This document shows, piece after piece, positions 25,120-38,989 of a DNA stretch of 64,000 bases. The stretch comes from Hydractinia symbiolongicarpus (taxonomy: Eukaryota; Cnidaria; Hydrozoa; Anthoathecata; Hydractiniidae): assembly GCF_029227915.1 (NCBI RefSeq), contig NC_079879.1, positions 11,658,001-11,722,000 on the forward strand. Direction: 5' to 3'. The translations under genes were made by a program, and so were the position numbers. How positions within the stretch are numbered: the first letter of the stretch is position 1; every line of letters begins with the position of its first letter. A model generated the notes under the pieces. That model was given only the letters and a program-made list of their open reading frames with translations, made no database searches and was not told where the DNA came from.

Positions 25120-26604
25120 TTAACTTTCGGAGTCTAGTTCCAAATGTACGTATGGAGTGGTTTCTCGGGATTCTGCGTGACACCTCGCATGGTGAAAAAT
25201 ATTCATTCTTTTAGCTAAATCTTGACGACCCCCAACCGAATCGAAAAATAACGAAATTGACGAATACCGTAGAGATCATACATACCTTAAACTGAGGGAC
25301 CTAGAAATAGTGTGAGTTTTTTTATCTGTAACCTGTTCAACATTGCCTACAGAGGCCATAATGTGCGTGTTTTTATTGCTTATGGTGTTGATTCATTTGC
25401 TCGTGCTGCGCATGTGCGCGAATTACTGTCATAAGAACGCTTAGCATGCCAAAATACCTCAGCACACGTTGTTAACTTTCCCGATTTCAAATTTCAAAAT
25501 GTTCACAAGTTGTTTAAAACCTTATTCCTATTTTGCCAGTTTTGAACTTTAAAGGAGAAATTCAGTGCAACGCTAAAAGAAGCAGAAATCTTTGACCATC
25601 CTTGGGACTGCTGCAGAAGCAAGGTAAAACTTGTAAGCAGTAACCTTCTCTAGGAACACGGGTATGCTTAGGAAAGACGTGCTTTTGAAGACCTGCCCTG
25701 TGTGAGGAATGCCCAATCCAAGATTTCCGATGGAAAACTGCAACGGGTGTTTGTCTGGACTGAAAAACTGAGTCTACCATGTCCGCGCAGTACCGACGCA
25801 TTCATAATGATACTCAGTGCTTCCCAGCATTGACAAGGCCCTTAATCTTCTCAACATGATCTTAACTTTCGGAGTCTAGTTCCAAATGTACGTATGGAGT
25901 GGTTCCTCGGGATTCTGCGTGACACCTCACATGGTGAAAAATATTCATTCTTTTAGCTAAATCTTCCCGACCCCCAACCGAATTGAAAAATAACGAAATT
26001 GACGAATACCGTAGAGATGATACATACCTTAAACTCAGGGACCTAGAAATAGTGTGAGTTTTTTTATCTGTAACCTGTTCAACATTGCCTACAGAGGCCA
26101 TAATGTGCGTGTTTTTATTGCTTATGGTGTTGATTCATTTGCTCATGCTGCGCATGTGCGAGAATTACTGTCAAAAGAACGCTTAGCATGCCAAAATACC
26201 TCAGCACACGTTGTTAACTTTCCCGATTTCAAATTTCAAAATGTTCACAAGTTGTTTAAAACTTTATTCCTATTTTGCCAGTTTTGAACTTTAAAGGAGA
26301 AATTCAGTGCAACGCTAAAAGAAGCAGAAATCTTTGACCATCCTTGGGACTGCTGCAGAAGCAAGGTAAAACTTGTAAGCAGTAACCTTCTCTAGGAACA
26401 CGGGTATGCTTAGGAAAAACGTGCTTTTTAAGACCTGTCCTGTGTGAGGAATGCCCAATCCAAGATTTCCGATGGAAAACTGCAACGGGTGTTTGTCTGG
26501 ACTGAGAAAACTGAGTCTACGATGTCCGCGCAGTACCGACGCATTCATAATGATACTCAGTGCTTCCCAGTATTGACAAGGCCCTTAATCTTCTCAACAT
26601 GATC
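25120..26604. repeat. Two S units
   Basis: Unit starts are 25120 (742 bp, with GGACTGAAAAACTG lacking GA near 25760) and 25862 (743 bp). In the second unit the usual TGTCATAAG reads TGTCAAAAG. This removes a TAA from one plus-strand frame, but I see no evidence that the frame is used. Confidence 0.88.
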
Positions 26605-29600
26605 TTTACTTTCGGAGTCTAGTTCCAAATGTACGTATGGAGTGATTCCTCGGGATTCTGCGTGACACCTCACATGGTGAAAAATATTCATTCTTTTAGC
26701 TAAATCTTCCCGACCCCCAACCGAATTGAAAAATAACGAAATTGACGAATACCGTAGAGATGATACATACCTTAAACTCAGGGACCTAGAAATAGTGTGA
26801 GTTTTTTTATCTGTAACCTGTTCAACATTGCCTACAGAGGCCATAATGTGCGTGTTTTTATTGTTATGGTGTTTATTCATTTGCTCGTGCTGCACATGTG
26901 CGGGAATTACTGAACACCTCGATGGCACACATAAACTAGGGAAGCGCTCAGAAATTAAAGCTGGAATGACCGTGGTTACAAAATCGCTTCAGTGTAATCA
27001 AAATAAAAGTAGGACTGTTCGTATTCTATCTACATTGAGGAGACATCTCGGGTGAAAAAAAGATGATCATCAAACAAACAATCCGTAAAGAGATACTGGA
27101 GTTACTTCTTGCTGCTCGACAATGATGACTATACAGAGAATTTTAAGCAACAAATCCGTTAATTCAACAATTCTCTCAATGCACTCTTCTTGCCTGCATA
27201 GCTTGTTAGTATTTGCTTAAGATTGCACCTTAATTATCAGGAAGCACGAACTTAGTACGACAAAGATGACTGTACTACAAGGCTTTTACTCATAAGAACG
27301 CTCAACATACCAAGATACTTCATCAAACGTTCTTGACTTTCCCGATTTGAATTTTCAAAATGTTCTTAAATTGTTTTTAACTTTCTCCTTATTTTGCAAA
27401 TTTTGAACTTTAGAGGAGAATTTCAGTGCAACGATAAAAGAAGCTGTAACCTTCTCTGAAAACACGGGTATGCTTAGGGAAGACGTACTTTTCAAGACCT
27501 GGCCTGTCAAACGTTTGCGCAATGCAAGTTTTCCGATAAAAAACTGCAACGGGTGCTTGTCTGGACCGAGAAAACTGAGTGTACGATGTCCCTGCACTCC
27601 CGCTGCGATCATAATGATACTCAGTGCTTCCCAGCATTGACAAGGCCCCTAATCTTCTCAACATGATCTTAACTTTCGGAGTCTAGTTCCAAATGTACGT
27701 ATGGAGTGGTTCCTCAGGATTCTGCGTGACACCTCACATGGTGAAAAATATTCATTCTTTTAGCTAAATCTTCCCGACCCCCAACCGAATTGAAAATAAC
27801 GAAATTGACGAATACCGTAGAGATGATACATACCTTAAACTCAGGGACCTAGAAATAGTGTGAGTTTTTTTATCTGTAACCTGTTCAACATTGCCTACAG
27901 AGGCCATAATGTGCGTATTTTTATTGCTTATGGTGTTTATTCATTTGCTCGTGCTGCACATGTGCGGGAATTACTGAACACCTCGGTGGCACACATAAAC
28001 TGGGGAAGCGCTCAGAAATTAAAACTGGAATGACCGTGGTTACAAAATCGCTTCAGTGTAATCAAAAAAAAAAGTAGGACTGTTCGTATTCTATCTACTT
28101 TGAGGAGACATCTCGGGTGAAAAAAAGATGATCATCAAACAAACAATCCGTAAAGAGATACTGGTCTTACTTATTGCTGCTCGACAATGATGACTATACA
28201 GAGAATTTTAAGCAACAAATCCGTTAATTCAACAATTCTCTCAATGCACTCTTCTTGCCTGCATAGCTTGTTAGTATTTGCTTAAGATTGCACCTTAATT
28301 ATCAGGAAGCGCAAACTTAGTACGACAAAGATGACTGTACTACAAGGCTTTTACTCATAAGAACGCTCAACATACCAAGATACTTCATCAAACGTTCTTG
28401 ACTTTCCCGATTTGAATTTTCAAAATGTTCTTAAATTGTTTTTAATTTTCTCCTTATTTTGCAAATTTTGAACTTTAGAGGAGAATTTCAGTGCAACGAT
28501 AAAAGAAGCTGTAACCTTCTCTGAAAACACGGGTATGCTTAGGGAAGACGTACTTTTCAAGACCTGGCCTGTCAAACGTTTGCGCAATGCAAGTTTTCCG
28601 ATAAAAAACTGCAACGGGTGCTTGTCTGGACCGAGAAAACTGAGTGTACGATGTCCCTGCAGTCCCGCTGCGATCATAATGATACTCAGTGCTTCCCAGC
28701 ATTGACAAGGCCCTTAATCTTCTCAACATGATCTTAACTTTCGGAGTCTAGTTCCAAATGTACGTATGGAGTGGTTCCTCGGGATTCTGCGCGACACCTC
28801 ACATGGTGAAAAATATTTATTCTTTTAGCTAAATGTTCCCGACCCCCAACCGAATCGAAAAATAACGAAATTGACGAATACCGTAGAGATGATACATACC
28901 TTAAACTCAGGGACCTAGAAATAGTGTGAGTTTTTTTATCTGTAACCTGTTCAACATTGCGTACAGAGGCCATAATGCGCGTGTTTTTATTGCTTATGGT
29001 GTTGATTCATTTGCTCGTGCTGCACATGTGCGGGAATTACTGAACACCTCGATGGCACAGATAAACTGGGGAAGCGCTCAGAAATTAAAACTGGAATGAC
29101 CGTGGTTACAAAATCGCTTCAGTGTAATCAAAATAAAAGTAGGACTGTTCGTATTCTATCTACTTTGAGGAGACATCTCGGGTGAAAAAAAGATGATCAT
29201 CAAACAAACAATCCGTAAAGAGATACTGGAGTTACTTCTTGCTGCTCGACAATGATGACTATACAGAAAATTTTAAGCAATAAATCCGTTAATTCAACAA
29301 TTCTCTCAATGCACTCTTGCCTGCATAGCTTGTTAGTATTTGCTTAAGATTGCACCTTAATTATCAGGAAGCGCGAACTTAGTACGACAAAGATAACTGT
29401 ACTACAAAGCTTTTACTCATAAGAACGCTCAACATACCAAGATACTTCATCAAACGTTCTTGACTTTCCTGATTCAAATTTTCAAAATGTTCTTAAATTG
29501 TTTTTAACTTTCTCCTTATTTTGCAAATTTTGAACTTTAGAGGAGAATTTCAGTGCAACGATAAAAGAAGCTGTAACCTTCTCTAAAAACACGGGTATGC

Positions 29601-29795
29601 TTAGAGAAGACGTACTTTTTAAGATCTGGCCTGTCAAACGTTTGCGCAATGCAAGTTTTCCGATGAAAAACTGCAACGGGTGCTTGTCTGGACCGAGAAA
29701 ACTGAGTGTACGATGTCCCTGCAGTCCCGCTGCGATCATAATGATACTCAGTGCTTCCCAGCATTGACAAGGCCCTTAATCTTCTCAACATGATC
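26605..29795. repeat. Second run of three consecutive L units
   Basis: Unit starts are 26605 (1064 bp), 27669 (1065 bp) and 28734 (1062 bp). The first two share a 3-bp expansion (CTCTTCTTGCC instead of CTCTTGCC). All three share GCTGCACATGTGCGG. The 27669 unit also has a longer A-run near 28065. The first unit begins with GATCTTTACTTTCGG, which abolishes the usual TTAA of the landmark. Confidence 0.9.
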
Positions 29796-32766
29796 TTAAC
29801 TTTCGGAGTCTAGTTCCAAATGTACGTATGGAGTGGTTCCTCGGAATTCTGCGTGACACCTCACATGGTGAAAAATATTCATTCTTTTAGCTAAATCTTC
29901 CCGACCCCCAACCGAACCGAAAAATAACGAAATTGACGAATACCGTAGAGATGATACATACCTTAAACTCAGGGACCTAGAAATAGTGTGAGTTTTTTAA
30001 TCTGTAACCTGTTCAACATTGCCTACAGAGGCCATAATGTGCGTGTTTTTATTGCTTATGGTGTTGATTCATTTACTCGTGCTGCGCATGTGCGAGAATT
30101 ACTGTCATAAGAACGCTTAGCATGCCGAAATACCTCAGCACACGTTGTTAACTTTCCCGATTTCAAATTTTAAAATGTTCACAAGTTGTTTAAAACTTTA
30201 TTCCTATTTTGCCAGTTTTGAACTTTAAAGGAGAAATTCAGTGCAACGCTAAAAGAAGCAGAAATCTTTGACCATCCTTGGGACTGCTGCAGAAGCAAGG
30301 TAAAACTTGTAAGCAGTAACCTTCTCTAGGAACACGGGTATGCTTAGGAAAGACGTGATTTTTAAGACCTGTCCTGTGTGAGGAATGCCCAATCCAAGAT
30401 TTCCGATGGAAAACTGCAACGGGTGTTTGTCTGGACTGAGAAAACTGAGTCTATGATGTCCGCGCAGTACCGACGCATTCATAATGATACTCAGTGCTTC
30501 CCAGTATTGACAAGGCCTTTAATCTTCTCAACATGATCTTAACTTTCGGAGTCGAGTTCCAAATGTACGTATGGAGAGGTTCCTCGGGATTCTGCGTGAC
30601 ACCTCACATGGTGAAAAAAATTCATTCTTTTAGCTAAATGTTCCCGACCCCCAACCGAATCGAAAAATTTCGAAATTGACGAATACCGTAGAGATGATAC
30701 ATACCTTAAACTCAGGGACCTAGAAATAGTGTGAGTTTTTTTATCTGAAACCTGTTCAACATTGCGTACAGAGGCCATAATGCGCGTGTTTTTATTGCTT
30801 ATGGTGTTGATTCATTTGCTCGTGCTGTGCATGTGCGAGAATTACTGTCATAAGAACGCTTAGCATGCCAAAATACCTCAGCACACGTTGTTAACTTTCC
30901 CGATTTCAAATTTCAAAATGTTCACAAGTTGTTTAAAACTTTATTCCTATTTTGCCAGTTTTCAACTTTAAAGGAGAAATTCAGTGCAACGCTAAAAGAA
31001 GCAGAAATCTTTGACCATCCTTGGGACTGCTGCAGAAGCAAGGTAAAACTTGTAAGCAGTAACCTTCTCTAGGAACACGGGTATGCTTTGGAAAGACGTG
31101 ATTTTTAAGACCTGTCCTGTGTGAGGAATGCCCAATCCAAGATTTCCGATGGAAAACTGCAACGGGTGTTTGTCTGGACTGAGAAAACTGAGTCTATGAT
31201 GTCCGCGCAGTACCGACGCATTCATAATGATACTCAGTGCTTCCCAGCATTGACAAGGCCCTTAATCTTCTCAACATGATCTTAACTTTCGGAGTCTAGT
31301 TCCAAATGTACGTATGGAGTGGTTCCTCGGAATACTGCGTGACACCTCACATGGTGAAAAATATTCATTCTTTTAGCTAAATCTTCCCGACCCCCAACCG
31401 AATTGAAAAATAACGAAATTGACGAATACCGTAGAGATGATACATACCTTAAACTCAGGGACCTAGAAATAGTGTGAGTTTTTTAATCTGTAACCTGTTC
31501 AACATTGCCTACAGAGGCTATAATGTGCGTGTTTTTATTGCTTATTGTGTTGATTCATTTACTCGTGCTGCGCATGTGCGAGAATTACTGTCATAAGAAC
31601 GCTTAGTATGCCGAAATACCTCAGCACACGTTGTTAACTTTCCCAATTTCAAATTTTAAAATGTTCACAAGTTGTTTAAAACTTTATTCCTATTTTGCCA
31701 GTTTTGAATTTAAAGGAGAAATTCAGTGCAACGCTAAAAGAAGCAGAAATCTTTGACCATCCTTGGGACTGCTGCAGAGGCAAGGTAAAACTTGTAAGCA
31801 CTAACCTTCTCTAGGAACACGGGTATGCTTAGGAAAGACGTGCTTTTTAAGACCTGTCCTGTGTGAGGAATGCCCAATCCAAGATTTCCGATGGAAAACT
31901 GCAACGGGTGTTTGTCTGGACTGAGAAAACTGAGTCTACGATGTCTGCGCAGTACCGACGCATTCATAATGATACTCAGTGCTTCCCAGTATTGACAAGG
32001 CCTTTAATCTTCTCAACATGATCTTAACTTTCGGAGTCGAGTTGCAAATGTACGTATGGAATGGTTTCTCGGGATTCTGCGTGACACCTCACATGGTGAA
32101 AAAAATTCATTCTTTTAGCTAAATGTTCCCGAACCATAACCGAATCGAAAAATTTCGAAATGGACGAATACCGTAGAGATGATACATACCTTAAACTCAG
32201 GGACCTAGAAATAGTGCGAGTTTTTTTATCTGTAACCTGTTCAACATTGCCTACAGAGGCCATAATGTGCGTGTTTTTATTGCTTATGGTGTTGATTCAT
32301 TTGCTCGTGCTGTGCATGTGCGAGAATTACTGTCATAAGAACGCTTAGCATGCCAAAATACCTCAGCACACGTTGTTAACTTTCCCGATTTCAAATTTCA
32401 AAATGTTCACAAGTTGTTTAAAACTTTATTCCTATTTTGCCAGTTTTGAACTTTAAAGGAGAAATTCAGTGCAACGCTAAAAGAAGCAGAAATCTTTGAC
32501 CATCTTTGGGACTGCTGCAGAAGCAAGGTAAAACTTGTAAGCAGTAACCTTCTCTAGGAACACGGGTATGCTTTGGAAAGACGTGATTTTTAAGACCTGT
32601 CCTGTGTGAGGAATGCCCAATCCAAGATTTCCGATGGAAAACTGCAACGGGTGTTTGTCTGGACTGAGAAAACTGAGTCTATGATGTCCGCGCAGTACCG
32701 ACGCATTCATAATGATACTCAGTGCTTCCCAGTATTGACAAGGCCTTTAATCTTCTCAACATGATC
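29796..32766. repeat. Run of four S units
   Basis: Unit starts are 29796, 30539, 31282 and 32024. Private variants pass between alternate units: GACGTGATTTTTAAG and GTCTATGATG mark several of them, and TTTGAATTTAAAGG (one base shorter) marks the 31282 unit. This patchwork fits repeated exchange among neighbouring S copies. Confidence 0.9.
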
Positions 32767-33829
32767 TTAACTTTCGGAGTCGAGTTCCAAATGTACGTAT
32801 GGAGTGGTTCCTCGGGATTCTGCGTGACACCTCACATGGTGAAAAAAATTCATTCTTTTAGCTAAATGTTCCCGACCCCCAACCGAATCGAAAAATTTCG
32901 AAATTGACAAATACCGTAGAGATGATACATACCTTAAACTCAGGGACCTAGAAATAGTGTGAGTTTTTTTTATCTATAACCTGTTCAACATTGCGTACAG
33001 AGGCCATAATGCGCGTGTTTTTATTGCTTATGGTGTTTATTAATTTGCTCGTGCTGCGCATGTTCGGGAATTACTGAACACCTCGATGACGCAGATAAAC
33101 TGGGGAAGCGCTCAGAAATTAAAACTGGAATGACCGTGGTTACAAAATCGCTTCAGTGTAATCAAAATAAGAGTAGGACTGTTCGTATGCTATCTACTTT
33201 GAGGAGACATCTCGGGTGAAAAAAAGATGATCATCAAACAAACAATCCGTAAAGAGATACTGGAGTTACTTCTTGCTGCTCGACAATGATGACTATACAG
33301 AGATTTTTAGGCAACAAATCCGTTAATTCAACAATTCTCTCAATGCACTCTTGCCTGCATAGCTTGCTAGTATTTGCTTAAGATTGCACCTTAATTATCA
33401 GGAAGCGCGAACTTAGTACGACAAAGATGACTGTACTACAAAGCTTTTACTCATAAGAACGCTCAACATACCAAGATACTTCATCAAACGTTCTTGACTT
33501 TTCCGATTTGAATTTTCAAAATGTTCTTAAATTGTTTTTAACTTTCTCCTTATTTTGCAAATTTTGAACTTTAGAGGAGAATTTCAGTGCAACGATAAAA
33601 GAAGCTGTAACCTTCTCTGAAAACACGGGTATGCTTAGGGAAGACGTATTTTTCAAGACCTGGCCTGTCAAACGTTTGCGCAATGCAAGTTCTCCGATGA
33701 AAAACTGCAACGGGTGCTTGTCTGGACCGAGAAAACTGAGTGTACGATGTCCCTGCAGTCCCGCTGCGATCATAATGATACTCAGTGCTTCCCAGTATTG
33801 ACAAGGCCTTTAATCTTCTCAACATGATC
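32767..33829. repeat. L unit, left copy of a 6.2-kb-offset duplication
   Basis: This L unit is 1,063 bp, with an extra T in GTGAGTTTTTTTTATC and the variants TATTAATTTGC, ATGTTCGGG and CGTATGCTATC. The unit at 38990 carries the same private set, so both belong to a large duplicated block. Confidence 0.9.
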
Positions 33830-35314
33830 TTAACTTTCGGAGTCGAGTTCCAAATGTACGTATGGAGTGGTTCCTTGGGATTCTGCGTGACACCTCACAT
33901 GGTGATAAAAATTCATTCTTTTAGCTAAATGTTCCCGACCCCCAACCGAATCGAAAAATTTCGAAATTGACGAATACCGTAGAGATGATACATACCTCAA
34001 ACTGAGGGACCTAGAAATAGTGTGAGTTTTTTATCTGTAACCTGTTCAACATTGCCTACAGAAGCCATAATGTGCGTGTTTTTATTGCTTATGGTGTTGA
34101 TTCATTTGCTCGTGCTGCGCATGTGCGAGAATTACTGTCATAAGAACGCTTAGCATGCCAAAATACCTCAGCACACGTTGTTAACTTTCCCGATTTCAAA
34201 TTTCAAAATGTTCACAAGTTGTTTAAAACTTTATTCCTATTTTGCCAGTTTTGAACTTTAAAGGAGAAATTCAGTGCAACGCTAAAAGAAGCAGAAATCT
34301 TTGACCATCCTTGGGACTGCTGCAGAAGCAAGGTAAAACTTGTAAGCACTAACCTTCTCTAGGAACACGGGTATGCTTAGGAAAGACGTGCTTTTTAAGA
34401 CCTGTCCTGTGTGAGGAATGCCCAATCCAAGATTTCCGATGGAAAACTGCGACGGGTGTTTGTCTGGACTGAGGAAACTGAGTCTACGTTGTCCGCGCAG
34501 TACCGACGCATTCATAATGATACTCAGTGCTTCCCAGCATTGACAAGGCCCTTAATCTTCTCAACATGATCTTAACTTTCGGAGTCTAGTTCCAAATGTA
34601 CGTATGGAGTGGTTCCTCGGAATTCTGCGTGACACCTCACATGGTGAAAAATATTCATTCTTTTAGCTAAATCTTCCCGAACCCCAACCGAATCGAAAAA
34701 TAACGAAATTGACGAATACCGTAGAGATGATACATACCTTAAACTCAGGGACCTAGAAATAGTGTGAGTTTTTTTATCTGAAACCTGTTCAACATTGCGT
34801 ACAGAGGCCATAATGCGCGTGTTTTTATTGCTTATGGTGTTGATTCATTTGCTCGTGCTGTGCATGTGCGAGAATTACTGTCATAAGAACGCTTAGCATG
34901 CCAAAATACCTCAGCACACGTTGTTAACTTTCCCGATTTCAAATTTCAAAATGTTCACAAGTTGTTTAAAACTTTATTCCTATTTTGCCAGTTTTGAACT
35001 TTAAAGGAGAAATTCAGTGCAACGCTAAAAGAAGCAGAAATCTTTGACCATCCTTGGGACTGCTGCAGAGGCAAGGTAAAACTTGTAAGCAGTAACCTTC
35101 TCTAGGAACACGGGTATGCTTAGGAAAGACGTGCTTTTTAAGACCTGTCCTGTGTGAGGAATGCCCAATCCAAGATTTCCGGTGGAAAACTGCAACGGGT
35201 GTTTGTCTGGACTGAGAAAACTGAGTCTACGATGTCTGCGCAGTACCGACGCATTCATAATGATACTCAGTGCTTCCCAGTATTGACAAGGCCTTTAATC
35301 TTCTCAACATGATC
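33830..35314. repeat. Two S units
   Basis: Unit starts are 33830 (742 bp) and 34572 (743 bp). The first carries GTGATAAAAATTC, CTCAAACTGAGGG and CTGCGACGGG, all shared with 40053. The second departs from 40796 at the core (GAGTCTAG versus GAGTCGAG), which marks the right limit of the duplicated block. Confidence 0.9.
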
Positions 35315-36019
35315 TTAACTTTCGGAGTCGAGTTGCAAATGTACGTATGGAATGGTTTCTCGGGATTCTGCGTGACACCTCACATGGTGAAAAAAATTCA
35401 TTCTTTTAGCTAAATCTTCCCGACCCCCAACCGAATCGAAAAATAACGAAATTGACGAATACCGTAGAGATGATACATACCTTAAACTCAGGGACCTAGA
35501 AATAGTGTGAGTTTTTTAATCTGTAACCTGTTCAACATTGCCTACAAAGGCCATAATGTGCGTGTTTTTATTGCTTATGGTGTTGATTCATTTACTCGTG
35601 CTGCGCATGTGCGAGAATTACTGTCATAAGAACGCTTAGCATGCCGAAATACCTCAGCACACGTTGTTAACTTTCCCGATTTCAAATTTTAAAATGTTCT
35701 CAAGTTGTTTAAAACTTTATTCCTATTTTGCCAGTTTTGAATTTAAAGGAGAAATTCAGTGCAACGCTAAAAGAAGCAGAAATCTTTGACCATCCTTGGG
35801 ACTGCTGCAGAGGCAAGGTAAAACTTCTAAGCACTAACCTTCTCTAGGAACACGGGTATGCTTAGGAAAGATGTGCTTTTTAAGACCTGCAAAACTGCAA
35901 CGGGTGCTTGTCTGGACCGAGAAAACTGAGTCTACGATGTCCGCGCAGTACCGACGCATTCATAATGATACTCAGTGCTTCCCAGTATTGACAAGGCCTT
36001 TAATCTTCTCAACATGATC
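35315..36019. repeat. S-derived unit with a 37-bp deletion and an L patch (705 bp)
   Basis: Near 35889 AAGACCTGC is joined directly to AAAACTGC, removing 37 bp present in other S units. A 1-bp loss elsewhere (TTTGAATTTAAAGG) completes the 38-bp shortfall. Just after the join the sequence is L-type (GTGCTTGTCTGGACCGAG) and then returns to S-type (TCTACGATGTCCGCGCAG). The deletion thus sits at the edge of a short L tract inside an S unit. Confidence 0.9.
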
Positions 36020-38989
36020 TTAACTTTCGGAGTCGAGTTCCAAATGTACGTATGGAGTGGTTCCTCGGGATTCTGCGTGACACCTCACATGGTGAAAAAA
36101 ATTCATTCTTTTAGCTAAATGTTCCCGACCCCCAACCGAATCGAAAAATTTCGAAATTGACGAATACCGTAGAGATGATACATACCTTAAACTCAAGGAC
36201 CTAGAAATAGTGTGAGTTTTTTTATCTGAAACCTGTTCAACATTGCGTACAGAGGCCATAATGCGCGTGTTTTTATTGCTTATGGTGTTGATTCATTTGC
36301 TCGTGCTGTGCATGTGCGAGAATTACTGTCATAAGAACGCTTAGCATGCCAAAATACCTCAGCACACGTTGTTAACTTTCCCGATTTCAAATTTCAAAAT
36401 GTTCACAAGTTGTTTAAAACTTTATTCCTATTTTGCCAGTTTTGAACTTTAAAGGAGAAATTCAGTGCAACGCTAAAAGAAGCAGAAATCTTTGACCATC
36501 CTTGGGACTGCTGCAGAAGCAAGGTAAAACTTGTAAGCAGTAACCTTCTCTAGGAACACGGGTATGCTTTGGAAAGACGTGATTTTTAAGACCTGTCCTG
36601 TGTGAGGAATGCCCAATCCAAGATTTCCGTTGGAAAACTGCAACGGGTGTTTGTCTGGACTGAGAAAACTGAGTCTATGATGTCCGCGCAGTACCGACGC
36701 ATTCATAATGATACTCAGTGCTTCCCAGCATTGACAAGGCCCTTAATCTTCTCAACATGATCTTAACTTTCGGAGTCTAGTTCCAAATGTACGTATGGAG
36801 TGGTTCCTCGGAATTCTGCGTGACACCTCACATGGTGAAAAATATTCATTCTTTTAGCTAAATTTTCCTGACCCCCAACCGAATCGAAAAATAACGAAAT
36901 TAACGAATACCGTAGAGATGATACATACCTTAAACTGGGGGACCCAGAAATAGTGTGAGTTTTTTAATCTCTAACCTGTTCAACATTGCCTACAGAGGCC
37001 ATAATGTGCGTGTTTTTATTGCTTATGGTGTTGATTCATTTACTCGTGCTGCGCATGTGCGAGAATTACTGTCATAAGAACGCTTAGTATGCCGAAATAC
37101 CTCAGCACACGTTGTTAACTTTCCCGATTTCAAATTTTAAAATGTTCACAAGTTGTTTAAAACTTTATTCCTATTTTGCCAGTTTTGAATTTAAAGGAGA
37201 AATTCAGTGCAACGCTAAAAGAAGCAGAAATCTTTGACCATCCTTGGGACTGCTGCAGAGGCAAGGTAAAACTTGTAAGCAGTAACCTTCTCTAGGAACA
37301 CGGGTATGCTTAGGAAAGACGTGCTTTTTAAGACCTGTCCTGTGTGAGGAATGCCCAATCCAAGATTTCCGGTGGAAAACTGCAACGGGTGTTTGTCTGG
37401 ACTGAGAAAACTGAGTCTACGATGTCTGCGCAGTACCGACGCATTCATAATGATACTCAGTGCTTCCCAGTATTGACAAGGCCTTTAATCTTCTCAACAT
37501 GATCTTAACTTTCGGAGTCGAGTTGCAAATGTACGTATGGAATGGTTTCTCGGGATTCTGCGTGACACCTCACATGGTGAAAAAAATTCATTCTTTTAGC
37601 TAAATCTTCCCGACCCCCAACCGAATCGAAAAATAACGAAATTGACGAATACCGTAGAGATGATTCATACCTTAAACTCAGGGACCTAGAAATAGTGTGA
37701 GTTTTTTAATCTGTAACCTGTTCAACATTGCCTACAAAGGCCATAATGTGCGTGTTTTTATTGCTTATGGTGTTGATTCATTTACTCGTGCTGCGCATGT
37801 GCGAGAATTACTGTCAAAAGAACGCTTAGCATGCCGAAATACCTCAGCACACGTTGTTAACTTTCCCGATTTCAAATTTTAAAATGTTCTCAAGTTGTTT
37901 AAAACTTTATTCCTATTTTGCCAGTTTTGAATTTAAAGGAGAAATTCAGTGCAACGCTAAAAGAAGCAGAAATCTTTGACCATCCTTGGGACTGCTGCAG
38001 AGGCAAGGTAAAACTTCTAAGCACTAACCTTCTCTAGGAACACGGGTATGCTTAGGAAAGACGTGCTTTTTAAGACCTGTCCTGTGTGAGGAATGCCCAA
38101 TCCAAGATTTCCGATGGAAAACTGCAACGGGTGTTTGTCTGGACTGAGAAAACTGAGTCTACGATGTCTGCGCAGTACCGACGCATTCATAATGATACTC
38201 AGTGCTTCCCAGTATTGACAAGGCCTTTAATCTTCTCAACATGATCTTAACTTTCGGAGTCGAGTTGCAAATGTACGTATGGAATGGTTTCTCGGGATTC
38301 TGCGTGACACCTCACATGGTGAAAAAAATTCATTCTTTTAGCTAAATGTTCCCGAACCCCAACCGAATCGAAAAATTTCGAAATTGACGAATACCGTAGA
38401 GATGATACATACCTTAAACTCAGGGACCTAGAAATAGTGTGAGTTTTTTTATCTGTAACCTGTTCAACACTGCCTACAGAGGCCATAATGTGCGTGTTTT
38501 TATTGCTTATGGTGTTGATTCATTTGCTCGTGCTGTGCATGTGCGAGAATTACTGTCATAAGAACGCTTAGCATGCCAAAATACCTCAGCACACGTTGTT
38601 AACTTTCCCGATTTCAAATTTCAAAATGTTCACAAGTTGTTTAAAACTTTATTCCTATTTTGCCAGTTTTGAACTTTAAAGGAGAAATTCAGTGCAACGC
38701 TAAAAGAAGCAGAAATCTTTGACCATCCTTGGGACTGCTGCAGAAGCAAGGTAAAACTTGTAAGCAGTAACCTTCTCTAGGAACACGGGTATGCTTTGGA
38801 AAGACGTGATTTTTAAGACCTGTCCTGTGTGAGGAATGCCCAATCCAAGATTTCCGATGGAAAACTGCAACGGGTGTTTGTCTGGACTGAGAAAACTGAG
38901 TCTATGATGTCCGCGCAGTACCGACGCATTCATAATGATACTCAGTGCTTCCCAGTATTGACAAGGCCTTTAATCTTCTCAACATGATC
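36020..38989. repeat. Run of four S units
   Basis: Unit starts are 36020, 36763, 37505 and 38247. The stretch from about 35.0 to 35.9 kb recurs near 37.2-38.1 kb at an offset of 2,190 bp. Shared variants include CTGCAGAGGCAAGG, TCCGGTGGAAAAC, GAGTTGCAAATG and CCTACAAAGGCC. The 37505 unit has TGTCAAAAG in place of TGTCATAAG. Confidence 0.9.
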
